This document shows, in pieces, positions 7,840-16,816 of a stretch of DNA of 64,000 nucleotides. Position 1 is the stretch's first letter. The number at the start of each line of letters is the position of its first letter. The position numbers and the translations under genes are program-made. The DNA is taken from contig NZ_OY782507.1 of assembly GCF_963677725.1 (NCBI RefSeq), forward strand, positions 3,966,501 through 4,030,500, given 5' to 3'. This DNA comes from an uncultured Cohaesibacter sp. Lineage in GTDB: Bacteria > Pseudomonadota > Alphaproteobacteria > Rhizobiales > Cohaesibacteraceae. The notes beneath the pieces are model-generated. The model had not been told where the DNA came from, made no database searches, and worked only from the letters and a program-made list of their open reading frames with translations.

Positions 7840-9846
7840 ATGAAGTTTCCGCAAAGTCTGCTGGAGGAGATCCGTGAACGGATCCCGGTATCGGATGTGG
7901 TGGGTCGCAAGGTCAAGCTGCGCCGCCAGGGGCGGGAATATGCCGGTCTGTCACCCTTTAACAAGGAAAAGACACCGTCTTTCTTCGTCAATGACCAGAA
8001 GCAATTCTATCATTGCTTCTCATCGGGCAAGCATGGGGACATTTTCAAGTTCCTGATGGAGACCGAAGGGCTGAGCTTTCCCGAGGCCGTGGAAGCGCTG
8101 GCGCAACAGGCTGGGGTTGTCCTGCCCTCGCCAGACCCTCAGGTCGAGCGGCGGGAGCGGGAGCGGGCGAGCCTTTATGATGTGATGGAAATGGCCGCGC
8201 GCTATTTCCAGCTGCAATTCAGCTCTGATATGGGGCGCGAGGCCCGTCGCTATACGCAATCGCGCGGGCTGACTGAGGAGACGCTCAAGACGTTCCGCTT
8301 TGGTTTCTCGGCCAATAGCCGCGATCACTTGAAAAGCTATTTGCTGGAACGCGGGGTCAGCGAAGAGGATATGTTGGCGACCGGCTTGGTAATCAAACCC
8401 GATGACGGGCGCGCCACCTATGATCGCTTTCGCAACCGGCTGATGATTCCCATTGAGGATGAAAAGGGGCGTGTGGTTGCCTTTGGCGGCCGCATCCTCG
8501 ACCCGGACGGCAAGCCAAAATATCTCAACTCGCCGGAAACCAAACTGTTTTTCAAGGGTACGATGCTGTTCAATGCCCATCGGGCGCGGCAGGCGGCCTA
8601 TGAGGCCGGGTCTGCGATTGTCGTTGAGGGCTATATGGATGCGATTGCCCTGCATCAGGCGGGCATTCGCAATGTGGTGGCCTCGCTCGGCACGGCCTTT
8701 ACAGAGCAGCAAATTGCCCGCATGTGGCGATTTTCCAATGAGCCTTACATTTGCTTTGACGGCGACAGGGCAGGGCGGCAGGCAGCGCACCGCTCGATCG
8801 AGCGCATTCTACCGAGCCTGAAGGCTGGCTATTCCTTCCAGTTCGTCTTTCTGCCGGATGGCAAGGATCCGGACGATCTGGTGCGCAATGGCGGGGCAGA
8901 GGCTTTCCGACCGGTGCTGGGGGCCGCCAAGCCCTTGTCCGACGTCATCTGGGAGCGGGAACTGGAAACCCAGCCGGTCGACACGCCAGAACGCAAGGCG
9001 GCGTTCGAGAAGCGCATCGAGGATCTGCTCAACACCATTCAGGATGAACGGGTTCGGCGGCAATATCAATTGTCGTTCAAGTCTGCCCTCTCGACCCTGT
9101 TCTGGCAGCAGGAGCGACAAAAGCGCGACGACAGCCGCAATCGCGGCTTCACCGGTGGTGGGGCTCGGGCTGGTAAGGGGGCAGGGCCCGCAAGCGCGTT
9201 GCAGGCATCGGGCAACATTTCCCGGGTGCCCGAAGAAGGGCAGTCAACGGAATATGAATATTGCCTGATCGGATTGGCAATTCATATGCCATATCTGTTT
9301 GAGGAATTTGCCGAGCAGATCCTTTCCCTGCCTTTTCAGAAGGCGAGCCTTGAGGCCTTCAAGCATGTGCTGGCGCAAATTGTGTTTGAGCACAAGGCGC
9401 GCACCTATGAAGACATCTATTTCCATTGCGGTGATGAATTGAAAGGTCTGCTGGACGAATTGCACGGGCAGGAACAGCGCAAGAGTGATGGCAGTCTTGT
9501 CAATCCGTGGGGCTGGCGGTTGGCCGGACGGCGGCGGGTGCATCAGTTGGTCTATGGGCCGTCGCGGCTCTTTTTGCAGCGTCTGTTTCAGTCCTATCTA
9601 AATGTGTTGGAAGTGCGCGAGATCGAAAAGGATCTTGACCGAGAGATGGGCCAATTGGCTGGCACGGTCGATGAGGCCTTGTTTGACCGGATTCGCACGC
9701 TCAACAATGAGCTGCATCGGCGGCGCGAGGAAAATCTACGTGAAGAGCAGGAGTTGTCGGAGCTTTACAATCAAATGAAGGACAATGGCATTTCAAACAG
9801 TCTGGAAGAAACGCTGGCACAGCTGGCAAAGCCGGGCGGGTCCTGA
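7840..9846 (+). CDS. dnaG: DNA primase
   Basis: Synthesises RNA primers at the replication fork. 668 residues with start MKFPQSLLEEIRERIPVSDVV. The N-terminal CHC2-type domain (YAGLSPFNKEKTPSFFVNDQ, then FYHCFSSGKHGD) keeps the fold motifs but lacks most zinc-binding cysteines, as in many rhizobial primases. The catalytic core follows with RFRNRLMIPIEDEKGRVVAFGGR and the TOPRIM VVEGYMDAIALHQAG and CFDGDRAGRQAA (acidic metal-binding residues). A low-complexity Gly/Ala linker near residue 440 leads to the C-terminal DnaB-binding region. ATG at 7840 is chosen for the family N-terminus; a GTG at 7780 in the same frame would add 20 residues. rpoD follows on the same strand after about 500 bases. 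Confidence 0.96.
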   Translation: MKFPQSLLEEIRERIPVSDVVGRKVKLRRQGREYAGLSPFNKEKTPSFFVNDQKQFYHCFSSGKHGDIFKFLMETEGLSFPEAVEALAQQAGVVLPSPDPQVERRERERASLYDVMEMAARYFQLQFSSDMGREARRYTQSRGLTEETLKTFRFGFSANSRDHLKSYLLERGVSEEDMLATGLVIKPDDGRATYDRFRNRLMIPIEDEKGRVVAFGGRILDPDGKPKYLNSPETKLFFKGTMLFNAHRARQAAYEAGSAIVVEGYMDAIALHQAGIRNVVASLGTAFTEQQIARMWRFSNEPYICFDGDRAGRQAAHRSIERILPSLKAGYSFQFVFLPDGKDPDDLVRNGGAEAFRPVLGAAKPLSDVIWERELETQPVDTPERKAAFEKRIEDLLNTIQDERVRRQYQLSFKSALSTLFWQQERQKRDDSRNRGFTGGGARAGKGAGPASALQASGNISRVPEEGQSTEYEYCLIGLAIHMPYLFEEFAEQILSLPFQKASLEAFKHVLAQIVFEHKARTYEDIYFHCGDELKGLLDELHGQEQRKSDGSLVNPWGWRLAGRRRVHQLVYGPSRLFLQRLFQSYLNVLEVREIEKDLDREMGQLAGTVDEALFDRIRTLNNELHRRREENLREEQELSELYNQMKDNGISNSLEETLAQLAKPGGS

Positions 9847-10340
9847 CGAACGCCGAATCAGTTTCATTTTGGTCAAAACGAATCAGATGCAATGCCTGAC
9901 TGGCGGGCCTTACGGCCTTGTTTGCGGGGCAAATCGCGCTAAATGATTCAAAAAAGTACGTTTTCTGGCGGTTTTTGACTTCTTTGGGGGTTGCCGAATC
10001 GAATCACTGCGCTAAATATCATGGTTCGTCAGCGCTATGCGCCAAAGTCAAGTTGGCGAGGGAATGATTGTTAGCTGCATTATTCAAAGGAAACCTGTGC
10101 CGTGGACCTGTGGGTCTGACCGGCCTGATTGGGTGTGGATAGAGTCTTGAGGGGATGAGACAGCTGCATGCAACAGGTTTCGGTTAAGGGGCGTTTAACG
10201 TCAACACGGTATGAAGGTCCGATAATCCTGAAAAATCATGCCATTGGCAGCAGGGCGATGCCTGATGGCTATGAAATAGCGTCCGTACGAATGGATGACG
10301 GTCAGCACAGGGTCTGAACGGAGCATCCTTGGAGACAGGA
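9847..10340 (+). other. Intergenic region dnaG-rpoD, likely rpoD promoter and leader
   Basis: No gene recognised. GCGCTAAAT occurs twice (near 9935 and 10010), about 75 bases apart. A TTGACT box near 9976 could be a -35 element, but no good -10 is spaced from it. The remainder upstream of the rpoD start is probably an untranslated leader. Confidence 0.35.
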
Positions 10341-12398
10341 ATGGCAACAAAGGCAACACAGAATACTGAAGACAAGTCCGGTTCCGAAGGTGCAAATCCC
10401 GACGCACCTTTGCTGGATATGACCGCGTCTGCCGTCAAGCAGATGATCAAGACTGCCAAGAAGCGCGGTTATGTCACCTATGACGAGTTGAACGAGGTTC
10501 TGCCTTCAGAAGAAGTTTCCTCCGAGCAGATCGAGGATACCATGTCGATGTTGTCGGACATGGGCATCAACGTGATCGAGGCGGAAGAAGCTGAAGACAA
10601 CGAAAGTGAAAGCAGCTCGACCGAACTGGTGGAAGCCAAAGGGTCAACTGCCGTTGCCAAGACTTCGACCAGCAAGGAGCCGACGGACCGGACCGATGAT
10701 CCGGTGCGGATGTATCTGCGCGAAATGGGCTCGGTGGAGCTTTTGTCGCGCGAGGGCGAAATTGCCATTGCCAAGCGGATCGAAGCCGGTCGCGAGGCGA
10801 TGATTGCAGGGCTGTGCGAAAGCCCGCTGACTTTCCAGGCCATCATCATCTGGCGCGACGAACTTGTTGAAGGCAACATTCTGCTCAGAGACATTATTGA
10901 TCTGGAGGCCACCTATGCTGGCCCGGACAATGATGAGAGCGAGGAAGATGAAGACGGGGATGAGACCGCCGAGGGCGTTGTCGCCGCTCCATCCAGTGCA
11001 TCTGCCACCCAGCCAGAAGCACCCAAAGTCGGAGCTGCCGCTACAGCTCAGCCCAAAACGGGTGAAGAGGGCGAGGAAGCCGAAACCGAGGGTGACGGCG
11101 ATGACGAGGATGACGACGATCTTGAGAACAACATGTCTCTCGCCGCGATGGAAGGTGAGCTGAAGCCAAAGGTACTGGCCATTTTCGACCAGATTGCCGA
11201 TGACTATAAAAAGCTGCGCCGTCTGCAGGATCAGATCGTTGAAATCCGGATGGCCAACAAGGCTCTGTCGCCTCAGCAGGAGAAAAAGTATCTCAAGCTG
11301 AAGGAAGACATCATTGTCGAGGTCAAGAGCCTGTCGCTGAACCAGAATCGTATCGATGCTCTGGTCTCCCAGCTCTATGACATCAACAAACAACTTGTGG
11401 GTCGCGAAGGGCGCTTGCTGCGTCTGGCCGAGGCTTATGGGGTCAACCGTGGCGAGTTTCTCAAGCAATATCAGGGCCACGAGCTGGATCAGGCATGGTC
11501 CGAGCGTGTGGCGACCCTGACCAGCCGCGGCTGGAAAGACTTTATCCATCACGAGATGGACCGGATTGCCGAGCTGCGTGAAGACATCCAGATGCTGGCG
11601 ACTGAGACCGGCCTCGAAATTGGCGAATTCCGTCGCATCGTTTCCTCCGTGCAGAAAGGCGAGCGGGAAGCCCGTCAGGCCAAGAAGGAAATGGTCGAGG
11701 CGAACCTGCGTCTGGTGATCTCGATCGCCAAGAAATATACCAACCGTGGTCTGCAATTCCTCGATCTCATTCAGGAAGGCAACATTGGCCTCATGAAGGC
11801 GGTCGACAAGTTCGAATATCGTCGCGGTTACAAATTCTCGACCTATGCCACATGGTGGATCCGGCAGGCCATCACCCGCTCGATCGCCGATCAGGCCCGC
11901 ACCATTCGTATTCCGGTCCATATGATCGAGACGATCAACAAGATCGTGCGCACCAGCCGTCAGATGCTCCATGAAATTGGCCGTGAGCCAACGCCGGAAG
12001 AGCTGTCTGAAAAGCTGCAAATGCCGCTTGAGAAGGTGCGCAAGGTGCTGAAAATCGCCAAGGAGCCGATCTCCCTTGAAACGCCAATCGGCGACGAGGA
12101 AGACAGCCATCTGGGTGATTTCATCGAGGACAAGAATGCGATCCTGCCCATCGATGCAGCCATTCAGGCCAACCTGCGCGAGACCACGACCCGCGTTCTG
12201 GCGTCGCTGACGCCGCGTGAGGAACGCGTTCTGCGCATGCGCTTTGGCATTGGTATGAATACCGATCACACCTTGGAAGAGGTTGGCCAGCAATTCTCGG
12301 TGACCCGTGAACGTATTCGTCAGATCGAAGCCAAGGCGCTGAGAAAGCTCAAGCATCCAAGCCGCTCGCGCAAACTGCGCAGCTTCCTCGATAGCTAG
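10341..12398 (+). CDS. rpoD: RNA polymerase primary sigma factor RpoD
   Basis: Housekeeping sigma-70. 685 residues, starting [17 protein letters not shown], with GGAG six bases before the ATG. Region 1.1 is near residues 30-90; region 1.2 begins [21 protein letters not shown] long non-conserved region carries two acidic runs ([13 protein letters not shown] and [11 protein letters not shown]). Region 2 contains [20 protein letters not shown] and [20 protein letters not shown]; region 4 contains [20 protein letters not shown] and ends [10 protein letters not shown] terminator follows. Everything expected of the primary sigma factor is intact. Confidence 0.97.
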   Translation: MATKATQNTEDKSGSEGANPDAPLLDMTASAVKQMIKTAKKRGYVTYDELNEVLPSEEVSSEQIEDTMSMLSDMGINVIEAEEAEDNESESSSTELVEAKGSTAVAKTSTSKEPTDRTDDPVRMYLREMGSVELLSREGEIAIAKRIEAGREAMIAGLCESPLTFQAIIIWRDELVEGNILLRDIIDLEATYAGPDNDESEEDEDGDETAEGVVAAPSSASATQPEAPKVGAAATAQPKTGEEGEEAETEGDGDDEDDDDLENNMSLAAMEGELKPKVLAIFDQIADDYKKLRRLQDQIVEIRMANKALSPQQEKKYLKLKEDIIVEVKSLSLNQNRIDALVSQLYDINKQLVGREGRLLRLAEAYGVNRGEFLKQYQGHELDQAWSERVATLTSRGWKDFIHHEMDRIAELREDIQMLATETGLEIGEFRRIVSSVQKGEREARQAKKEMVEANLRLVISIAKKYTNRGLQFLDLIQEGNIGLMKAVDKFEYRRGYKFSTYATWWIRQAITRSIADQARTIRIPVHMIETINKIVRTSRQMLHEIGREPTPEELSEKLQMPLEKVRKVLKIAKEPISLETPIGDEEDSHLGDFIEDKNAILPIDAAIQANLRETTTRVLASLTPREERVLRMRFGIGMNTDHTLEEVGQQFSVTRERIRQIEAKALRKLKHPSRSRKLRSFLDS

Positions 12399-12418
12399 GC
12401 GGATCATCAAGACCTATC

Positions 12419-12447
12419 AAAAACCCGGCCATCGTGCCGGGTTTTTT
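12419..12447 (+). terminator. Intrinsic terminator of rpoD
   Basis: CCCGGC (12424-12429) and GCCGGG (12436-12441) form the stem, preceded by AAAAA and followed by six T. Confidence 0.9.
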
Positions 12448-12568
12448 ATTGGTTGCGAGAGGTGAGGAACTGTCTCACTGGTTAACCATGTGTTGATGAA
12501 GCCTATTTGAGGTTGCATCTCTTTTGTCTGGCAGGGCAATCTTGGAGGAGCTTTAGAAGAGGTGCGTC

Positions 12569-14650
12569 ATGGCGGTCCAGATCACATCGGAAGAAGAACT
12601 GGAAGGCTGGCTCCAAGACAAGCCGGTCGAATGGGCGCAGAGCATTGCCGCAAGGGCGGCTTTGCGCGTCTTTCCGTTTGTGTTGCGTGATCAGGGAAGC
12701 CAGTCGAGTAGAAAGGCCCTTGAACGAAGTCAGGGCTTGACGCTGCTGGTGTTCCGGGCGAATTTCATATCGATGGCTGCGGGAAAATATCCAGACCACG
12801 ATATGGAGGACGCCGCCCTCTCCGCCCGCTCCGCCGCCTCCGCCGCCCTCTACGCCCCCACCGCAGACCACGATATGGAGGACGCCGCCCGCTCCGCCTC
12901 CTCCGCCGCCTCCTCCGCCGCCCTTTCCACCGCAGCCTCCTCGGCCGCCCTTTCCACCGCAGCCTCCGCCGCCGCCTCCACCGCCGCCGCCCGCTCCGCC
13001 GCCTCCGCCGCCCTTTCCACCGCCGGCTCCGCCCTCTCCGCCGCCTACGCCGCCGCTCTGTGGCGATCTTTTGAGGCTGACTGTGTATGGATGGAGGCGC
13101 ATGACGATAGCGGTGGACTGATTGGCCAACCGCTCTGGCCGGAAGGGGATGCGGATGGGATGCCCGACTGGGTAAAACAATCTCTTGATCGCTTTGCGGC
13201 ATATCTTGAGGGAGAGCGTAAGCCCGAATGGCGGTTGATCCTTGATTGGTATCGCGCCCTTGTGCCCATGGGTCGTGGAGCTCGACCGCACAGCGCATTC
13301 GGCGAAGATGCCGATGTGGAGATCGCCCTGAAGCCGAAAGAATTCTGGACCGTTACAGAGGATCGCAGCGCCAAGCAGATTTTGCGGGAGATTGGCGATA
13401 TTGTCGGGATTAAACCGAGCGAGGGCCAAAAGGATGAAGAAAGCTGGACCTCAAGAATTGTCCAGTTTTTCCACGAGAACAAAGCACCCGCAACCCTCGA
13501 TGAAGTAAGAGAACATTTCTCTCATTTTGATAAGCCGCCAGCGGATACGACCGTACGCGGCCGGTTGAGTGACCTAGCAAGTCGGGGTGATCTGATCCGT
13601 CTGAAAAAGAGTTTGTATGTTCATCCCGATTGGCATGAAGCGGATACGGAGGCCATTGAGCCGGAAGTGGATGCTGCAGAAGCCCTCGAAGCTGATATCC
13701 GAACTGCGGTTGAGAATATCGAGCCGCAGGTCCCCGCCGCTTATCGGTTTGAGATACGGGATGGCAAAATTGATGCTGTTCCGCAGTTGGACGCAGCTAA
13801 GGACTCTGAAGGAGCTGGGTTCTTTCTAGAGGAAGCTCGCCAGAAATCTTTAGCTCTAAAGGAAAGGTTGGCGCGTTCAAACGCGGATCCGCTCGTCTGT
13901 GCTTCCATTGAAGCCCTATTTAGTGCATTGCCTGAAAATCTTTCAGACTTAAACCCCTATTCGTTGCGGTCAAAATCTCATGGTCTTCAGGCTGCGGCAA
14001 CCGCTTTTGCCACAGATCAGGGAGAAAGAGAGCTGTTCGAAGGCGCTATTGCAGCTTTGATTGACTTATCGGAAACGGTTCAAGATCTACAAACATTTTA
14101 TCCATCAATTCTAGAGATGGATCAGGCCAGACATCAACTAAATGTCACGCCTGAAAATGTTGAGGCGGTTGCTGATGATGCGAAATCGATCCTTGAGATG
14201 GCTTCTGAAAAGATGTCGGCTCTCTCGGATCGAGCCCAAGGGGCAATTCACAACCTTGCAGAACTACTAAGTAGTAGACTGCACCCGTCTGCTTGGGTGA
14301 AAGTTGTTGGGGAAGTCACATTGGCGATCCGCAATTTTCTTGCAAAACTTATGACAGGAGCTCTGGATTTCGTCTTTTCGGAGCGTTCGAAAGAGCTTCG
14401 ATCGGAAATTTGGCAGGATGTTCGACCTATTGTGGTGAAAGGGCCTCGTAAGGTGCTTGAAACTGGCGGTGTACTGTTGTCAGCGACCATTGCGCGTTGG
14501 TTCGTTGGAAAAGAGGCTGGACGCGATATCGTGCAGATGGGATTTGAGCGGATCTTCAGACAATCGGAAATTCTTGATAAATACAACGCCGAAGACAGCA
14601 TTTCAGAAAAGTCTAAAGACTCAAATGAAAGGCCAAAGCAGCCTAGTTAG
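12569..14650 (+). CDS. Ala/Ser-repeat protein with central winged-helix region, unknown function
   Basis: 693 residues, no assigned family. ATG at 12569 follows AGAGG with about six bases spacing. Residues 1-75 form an ordinary folded segment (EEELEGWLQDKPVEWAQSIA, AARAALRVFPFVL). Residues 76-163 are almost only Ala, Ser and Thr, built from AALSTAAS-like units and two copies of DHDMEDAA (residues 76-83 and 100-107). Then comes WRSFEADCVWMEAH and a Trp-rich segment. Residues about 294-355 look like a winged-helix DNA-binding fold (TLDEVREHFSHFDKPPADTT, VRGRLSDLASRGDLIRLKKS, LYVHP). The C-terminal half is helical, acidic, then basic and amphipathic near residues 590-660. No catalytic motif or signal peptide is seen. 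It is monocistronic between two terminators. The GC-rich repeat produces a Gly-rich mirror frame on the other strand, which I reject. Confidence 0.8.
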   Translation: MAVQITSEEELEGWLQDKPVEWAQSIAARAALRVFPFVLRDQGSQSSRKALERSQGLTLLVFRANFISMAAGKYPDHDMEDAALSARSAASAALYAPTADHDMEDAARSASSAASSAALSTAASSAALSTAASAAASTAAARSAASAALSTAGSALSAAYAAALWRSFEADCVWMEAHDDSGGLIGQPLWPEGDADGMPDWVKQSLDRFAAYLEGERKPEWRLILDWYRALVPMGRGARPHSAFGEDADVEIALKPKEFWTVTEDRSAKQILREIGDIVGIKPSEGQKDEESWTSRIVQFFHENKAPATLDEVREHFSHFDKPPADTTVRGRLSDLASRGDLIRLKKSLYVHPDWHEADTEAIEPEVDAAEALEADIRTAVENIEPQVPAAYRFEIRDGKIDAVPQLDAAKDSEGAGFFLEEARQKSLALKERLARSNADPLVCASIEALFSALPENLSDLNPYSLRSKSHGLQAAATAFATDQGERELFEGAIAALIDLSETVQDLQTFYPSILEMDQARHQLNVTPENVEAVADDAKSILEMASEKMSALSDRAQGAIHNLAELLSSRLHPSAWVKVVGEVTLAIRNFLAKLMTGALDFVFSERSKELRSEIWQDVRPIVVKGPRKVLETGGVLLSATIARWFVGKEAGRDIVQMGFERIFRQSEILDKYNAEDSISEKSKDSNERPKQPS
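12792..13030 (+). repeat. In-frame GC-rich tandem repeats inside the Ala/Ser protein gene
   Basis: A 27-base repeat occurs at 12792-12818 and 12864-12890 (72-base, 24-codon offset). A second repeat containing CCCTTTCCACCGCAGCCTCC occurs at 12921-12940 and 12948-12967 (27-base, 9-codon offset), with a diverged copy starting at 13011. All offsets are multiples of three, so copy-number change would keep the frame. Confidence 0.85.
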
Positions 14651-14721
14651 GATGCTCTCAGCAACCAGATATACGCGTTTGTTCTCTTTTATTGAGGAAG
14701 CTTTCTGTCACTCTGAATCAC

Positions 14722-14758
14722 AAAGCCCGGACTAGTGATTGTCCGGGCTTTGCTTTTT
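14722..14758 (+). terminator. Intrinsic terminator after the Ala/Ser protein
   Basis: AAGCCCGGAC (14723-14732) pairs perfectly with GTCCGGGCTT (14741-14750), followed by TGCTTTTTCTTTT. Confidence 0.9.
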
Positions 14759-14812
14759 CTTTTCTAGCGCTGATTGAACTTCTTCAGGTGTTTCTTTTTA
14801 AGCAACGACTGA

Positions 14813-15535
14813 TCAGTTGGCCAGTTCCCAGCTGGTGTTGACGGTGATGGACATGGACATGGTGCCTTCGGCGACGGGGACTGAGGAGGCTGCCATTTCT
14901 TCCATTTTTGCAGCGCGCATCATCATCGGGGCGGGGGGCTGGTAGCCGCCATTTTCGCTCAGCGATGTGAGGCGCTTGATGCTGGTTCCAAGCTCGGTGG
15001 CGTAAAGCTCTGCCTTGGCGCGGGCGTCGGCAATGGCAGCCTTGCGGGCCTTATCCATCAGGGTTGCCTTGTCGGACACATCAAAGCGCAAGCCTGACAT
15101 ATTGTTGGCACCCGCTTGCACCAGAGCCGTCAGAACCGAGCCGACATTTTCCAACTTGCGGATTTTCACGCCGACCTGATTGTTGACAATATAGCCGACA
15201 ATTTCTGGCGGGCGGGGGGGGCTGGATTTGGAATTTTGCGGATAGACGATCTCTGGATGGATGTTGAAATTGTCCGTCTGGATGTCTTTCTTGTCGATGC
15301 CTGCCTTTTCCAATTCCGCAAAGAGGGCCTGCATTTTGGTGTTGTTTTCTGCGAGGGCCTGCTGGGCTTGTTTGGCACGGGACTGGACGCCCGCACTGAC
15401 CACTGCCATGTCAGGCACCATGTCGATGACGCCGGTGCCCGTCACCGAGATCATGCCGCCCTTGGCCTCATCTGCATGGGCTGGCAGCACCAACAGGGGC
15501 AGGAGGGTGGCAAGGGTCAGAAATTGCTTTTTCAT
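14813..15535 (-). CDS. SIMPL-domain (DUF541) periplasmic protein
   Basis: 240 residues with a Sec signal peptide (MKKQFLTLATLLPLLVLPAH, cleavage near AHA-DEA). The mature part begins GGMISVTGTGVIDMVPDMAV, the standard opening of SIMPL/DUF541 (YggE-like) proteins, and contains the GVQSRAKQAQQALAENNTKM and KAAIADARAKAELYATELG segments of the family. Family members are envelope proteins linked to oxidative stress tolerance; the mechanism is not established. GGAG lies eight bases before ATG 15535; the frame opens further to 15598 but without signal-peptide logic. Monocistronic, convergent to the upstream repeat-protein gene. Confidence 0.9.
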   Translation of the reverse strand: MKKQFLTLATLLPLLVLPAHADEAKGGMISVTGTGVIDMVPDMAVVSAGVQSRAKQAQQALAENNTKMQALFAELEKAGIDKKDIQTDNFNIHPEIVYPQNSKSSPPRPPEIVGYIVNNQVGVKIRKLENVGSVLTALVQAGANNMSGLRFDVSDKATLMDKARKAAIADARAKAELYATELGTSIKRLTSLSENGGYQPPAPMMMRAAKMEEMAASSVPVAEGTMSMSITVNTSWELAN

Positions 15536-15844
15536 GAAATGCTTCTCCAAAGATTGAGAGAGGCCAGACGCAGATGGCGTATGGCTTTGGTGGATCAAGA
15601 GGTGCCAGTCGCAGTGTCAGGCATGGTTTTGAATTCAAAACCGGATGTGCGCAGACTGTCCAATGGCTTTGTGGCTGGATTAGGGAATGTGTGGTCATGG
15701 GCGGGGATAACCGGGTGCATGGTTCGGCGGGTCTTTTCTGCTATCCACTGGTTGGCGTTGGAGGGCTTGCCTGTCAGCGCATTTCGGTATAGGTCAGATG
15801 CACCCTGATGTTGCTGTCCGATGACAGGACGAGCAAGCCGGTTC

Positions 15845-15921
15845 GGGACAGTAGCTCAATTGGTTAGAGCCGACCGCTCATAACGGTCTGGTTGGGGGTT
15901 CAAGTCCCTCCTGTCCTACCA
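15845..15921 (+). tRNA. tRNA with CAT anticodon (elongator Met or Ile2)
   Basis: A 77-base cloverleaf: acceptor GGGACAG/CTGTCCT with a G-T first pair, D-arm GCTC...GAGC, anticodon stem GACCG/CGGTC around loop CTCATAA, five-base variable region, T-arm GGGGG-TTCAAGT-CCCTC, and encoded CCA (15919-15921). The anticodon is CAT. It is not the initiator, which has three G-C pairs in the anticodon stem. CAT may be read as Met, or as Ile after lysidine modification; I cannot separate these from sequence alone. An accessory gene block begins downstream. Confidence 0.93.
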
Positions 15922-16183
15922 ACTCTCTTATTTTGAGATCGTTTTTCAGTCTCTTAGTTGAATTGTGGACCAGATCTTTCAAGCCTCTGGTTCACTTTCC
16001 CATTCTATCGGCTCAATTTTGCTCACTGCGTTCATGGCGGTCGAATGCGTTCTGCCTCTTTTGTATAGACGTCTGACGTCTTGGTATCGCTGTGGCTACG
16101 CCGGTCGGGTCCAATTCGGATAGCCATGCAATTAAGATGCAATCCTGCGGTGAGGTGGCCCGATGCGAGCATGTTGAGACCAC

Positions 16184-16732
16184 TCATTCGATCTCTGTCT
16201 TGACCAGTCTTCGCAATGTCGCTTCCACATCATCCAACAGGCCAGTCCAGCTGCCATCCTCGTCGATGCCGTTGATCCGCATCAGGAACAGCCCTTCGAC
16301 CGCGAGGAAGGCCATGCGCGCGGCTTGTTGTTTCGGCCCATTCCCGGCCAAACGCGCAAAGATGCCGCGATACCAGTCGCGGGTTTCCTGAAGGTTTGCC
16401 GGATCTTCCAGATAGCTGACCAAGAGCGCCGCCATCTTGGCATTCATTGCCTGTTGCGAAACACGGGTTGCCTCGATGTAGTGTAGGACAAAACTGACCG
16501 GATCCTCTGCTGACTGATCTTCCAGAAGCGCATCGAACTGGCTTGTCCAGCGGTCAATCAGCGCGCGCACAAGCGCGTCTTTGCTTGAAAATGAATACTG
16601 AACCCCGCCTTTCGAGATGCCTGCCGCTTGCGCCAGTGCGCCGATGGTCAAGGCTGCGCCGCCGCCCTTGCGCACGATCTCTTCTGCCAGATCCAGCAAC
16701 TTGTCGCGGTTGATTGTCGGTGTTCTGCCCAT
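16184..16732 (-). CDS. TetR-family transcriptional regulator
   Basis: 182 residues starting MGRTPTINRDKLLDLAEEIV. The N-terminal helix-turn-helix reads ALTIGALAQAAGISKGGVQY then FSSKDALVRALIDRW, the TetR pattern; the C-terminal ligand domain is diverged. It is divergent from an MFS efflux gene with an 84-base spacer containing a CATACGTATG palindrome, the usual layout of a local repressor of a drug exporter. GTGGGG lies upstream of 16732; a start at 16744 adds four residues. Confidence 0.9.
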   Translation of the reverse strand: MGRTPTINRDKLLDLAEEIVRKGGGAALTIGALAQAAGISKGGVQYSFSSKDALVRALIDRWTSQFDALLEDQSAEDPVSFVLHYIEATRVSQQAMNAKMAALLVSYLEDPANLQETRDWYRGIFARLAGNGPKQQAARMAFLAVEGLFLMRINGIDEDGSWTGLLDDVEATLRRLVKTEIE

Positions 16733-16766
16733 GTTTCCCCACATTCTCTATTTCACCATTGAATTC

Positions 16767-16776
16767 CATACGTATG
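16767..16776. promoter_or_regulatory. Palindrome CATACGTATG, candidate TetR operator
   Basis: A perfect 10-base palindrome within an AT-rich segment between the divergent tetR and MFS genes; typical size and place for a TetR-family half-site pair. Binding is inferred. Confidence 0.5.
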
Positions 16777-16816
16777 TATTTATATGAGTGACTTCAATAG
16801 AGTCTTCAGGTGACCC

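Noticed and set aside
10644-12410. 588-codon minus-strand frame opposite rpoD
   Set aside because: It lies entirely over the conserved sigma factor and has no family match; such antisense frames are common in GC-rich genes.
12792-13030. CRISPR-like repeat array
   Set aside because: The repeats are codon-phased, of unequal spacing and lie inside a coding frame; no cas genes are present.
12503-13429. Gly-rich minus-strand reading frame opposite the Ala/Ser protein gene
   Set aside because: It is the reverse complement of a GCC/TCC-rich repeat; the glycine run is a mirror of codon bias, and the plus frame has ribosome site and terminator.
15845-15921. att site duplication of the tRNA 3' end
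   Set aside because: I looked for a second copy of the last 20 bases downstream and recognised none; integrase is absent.
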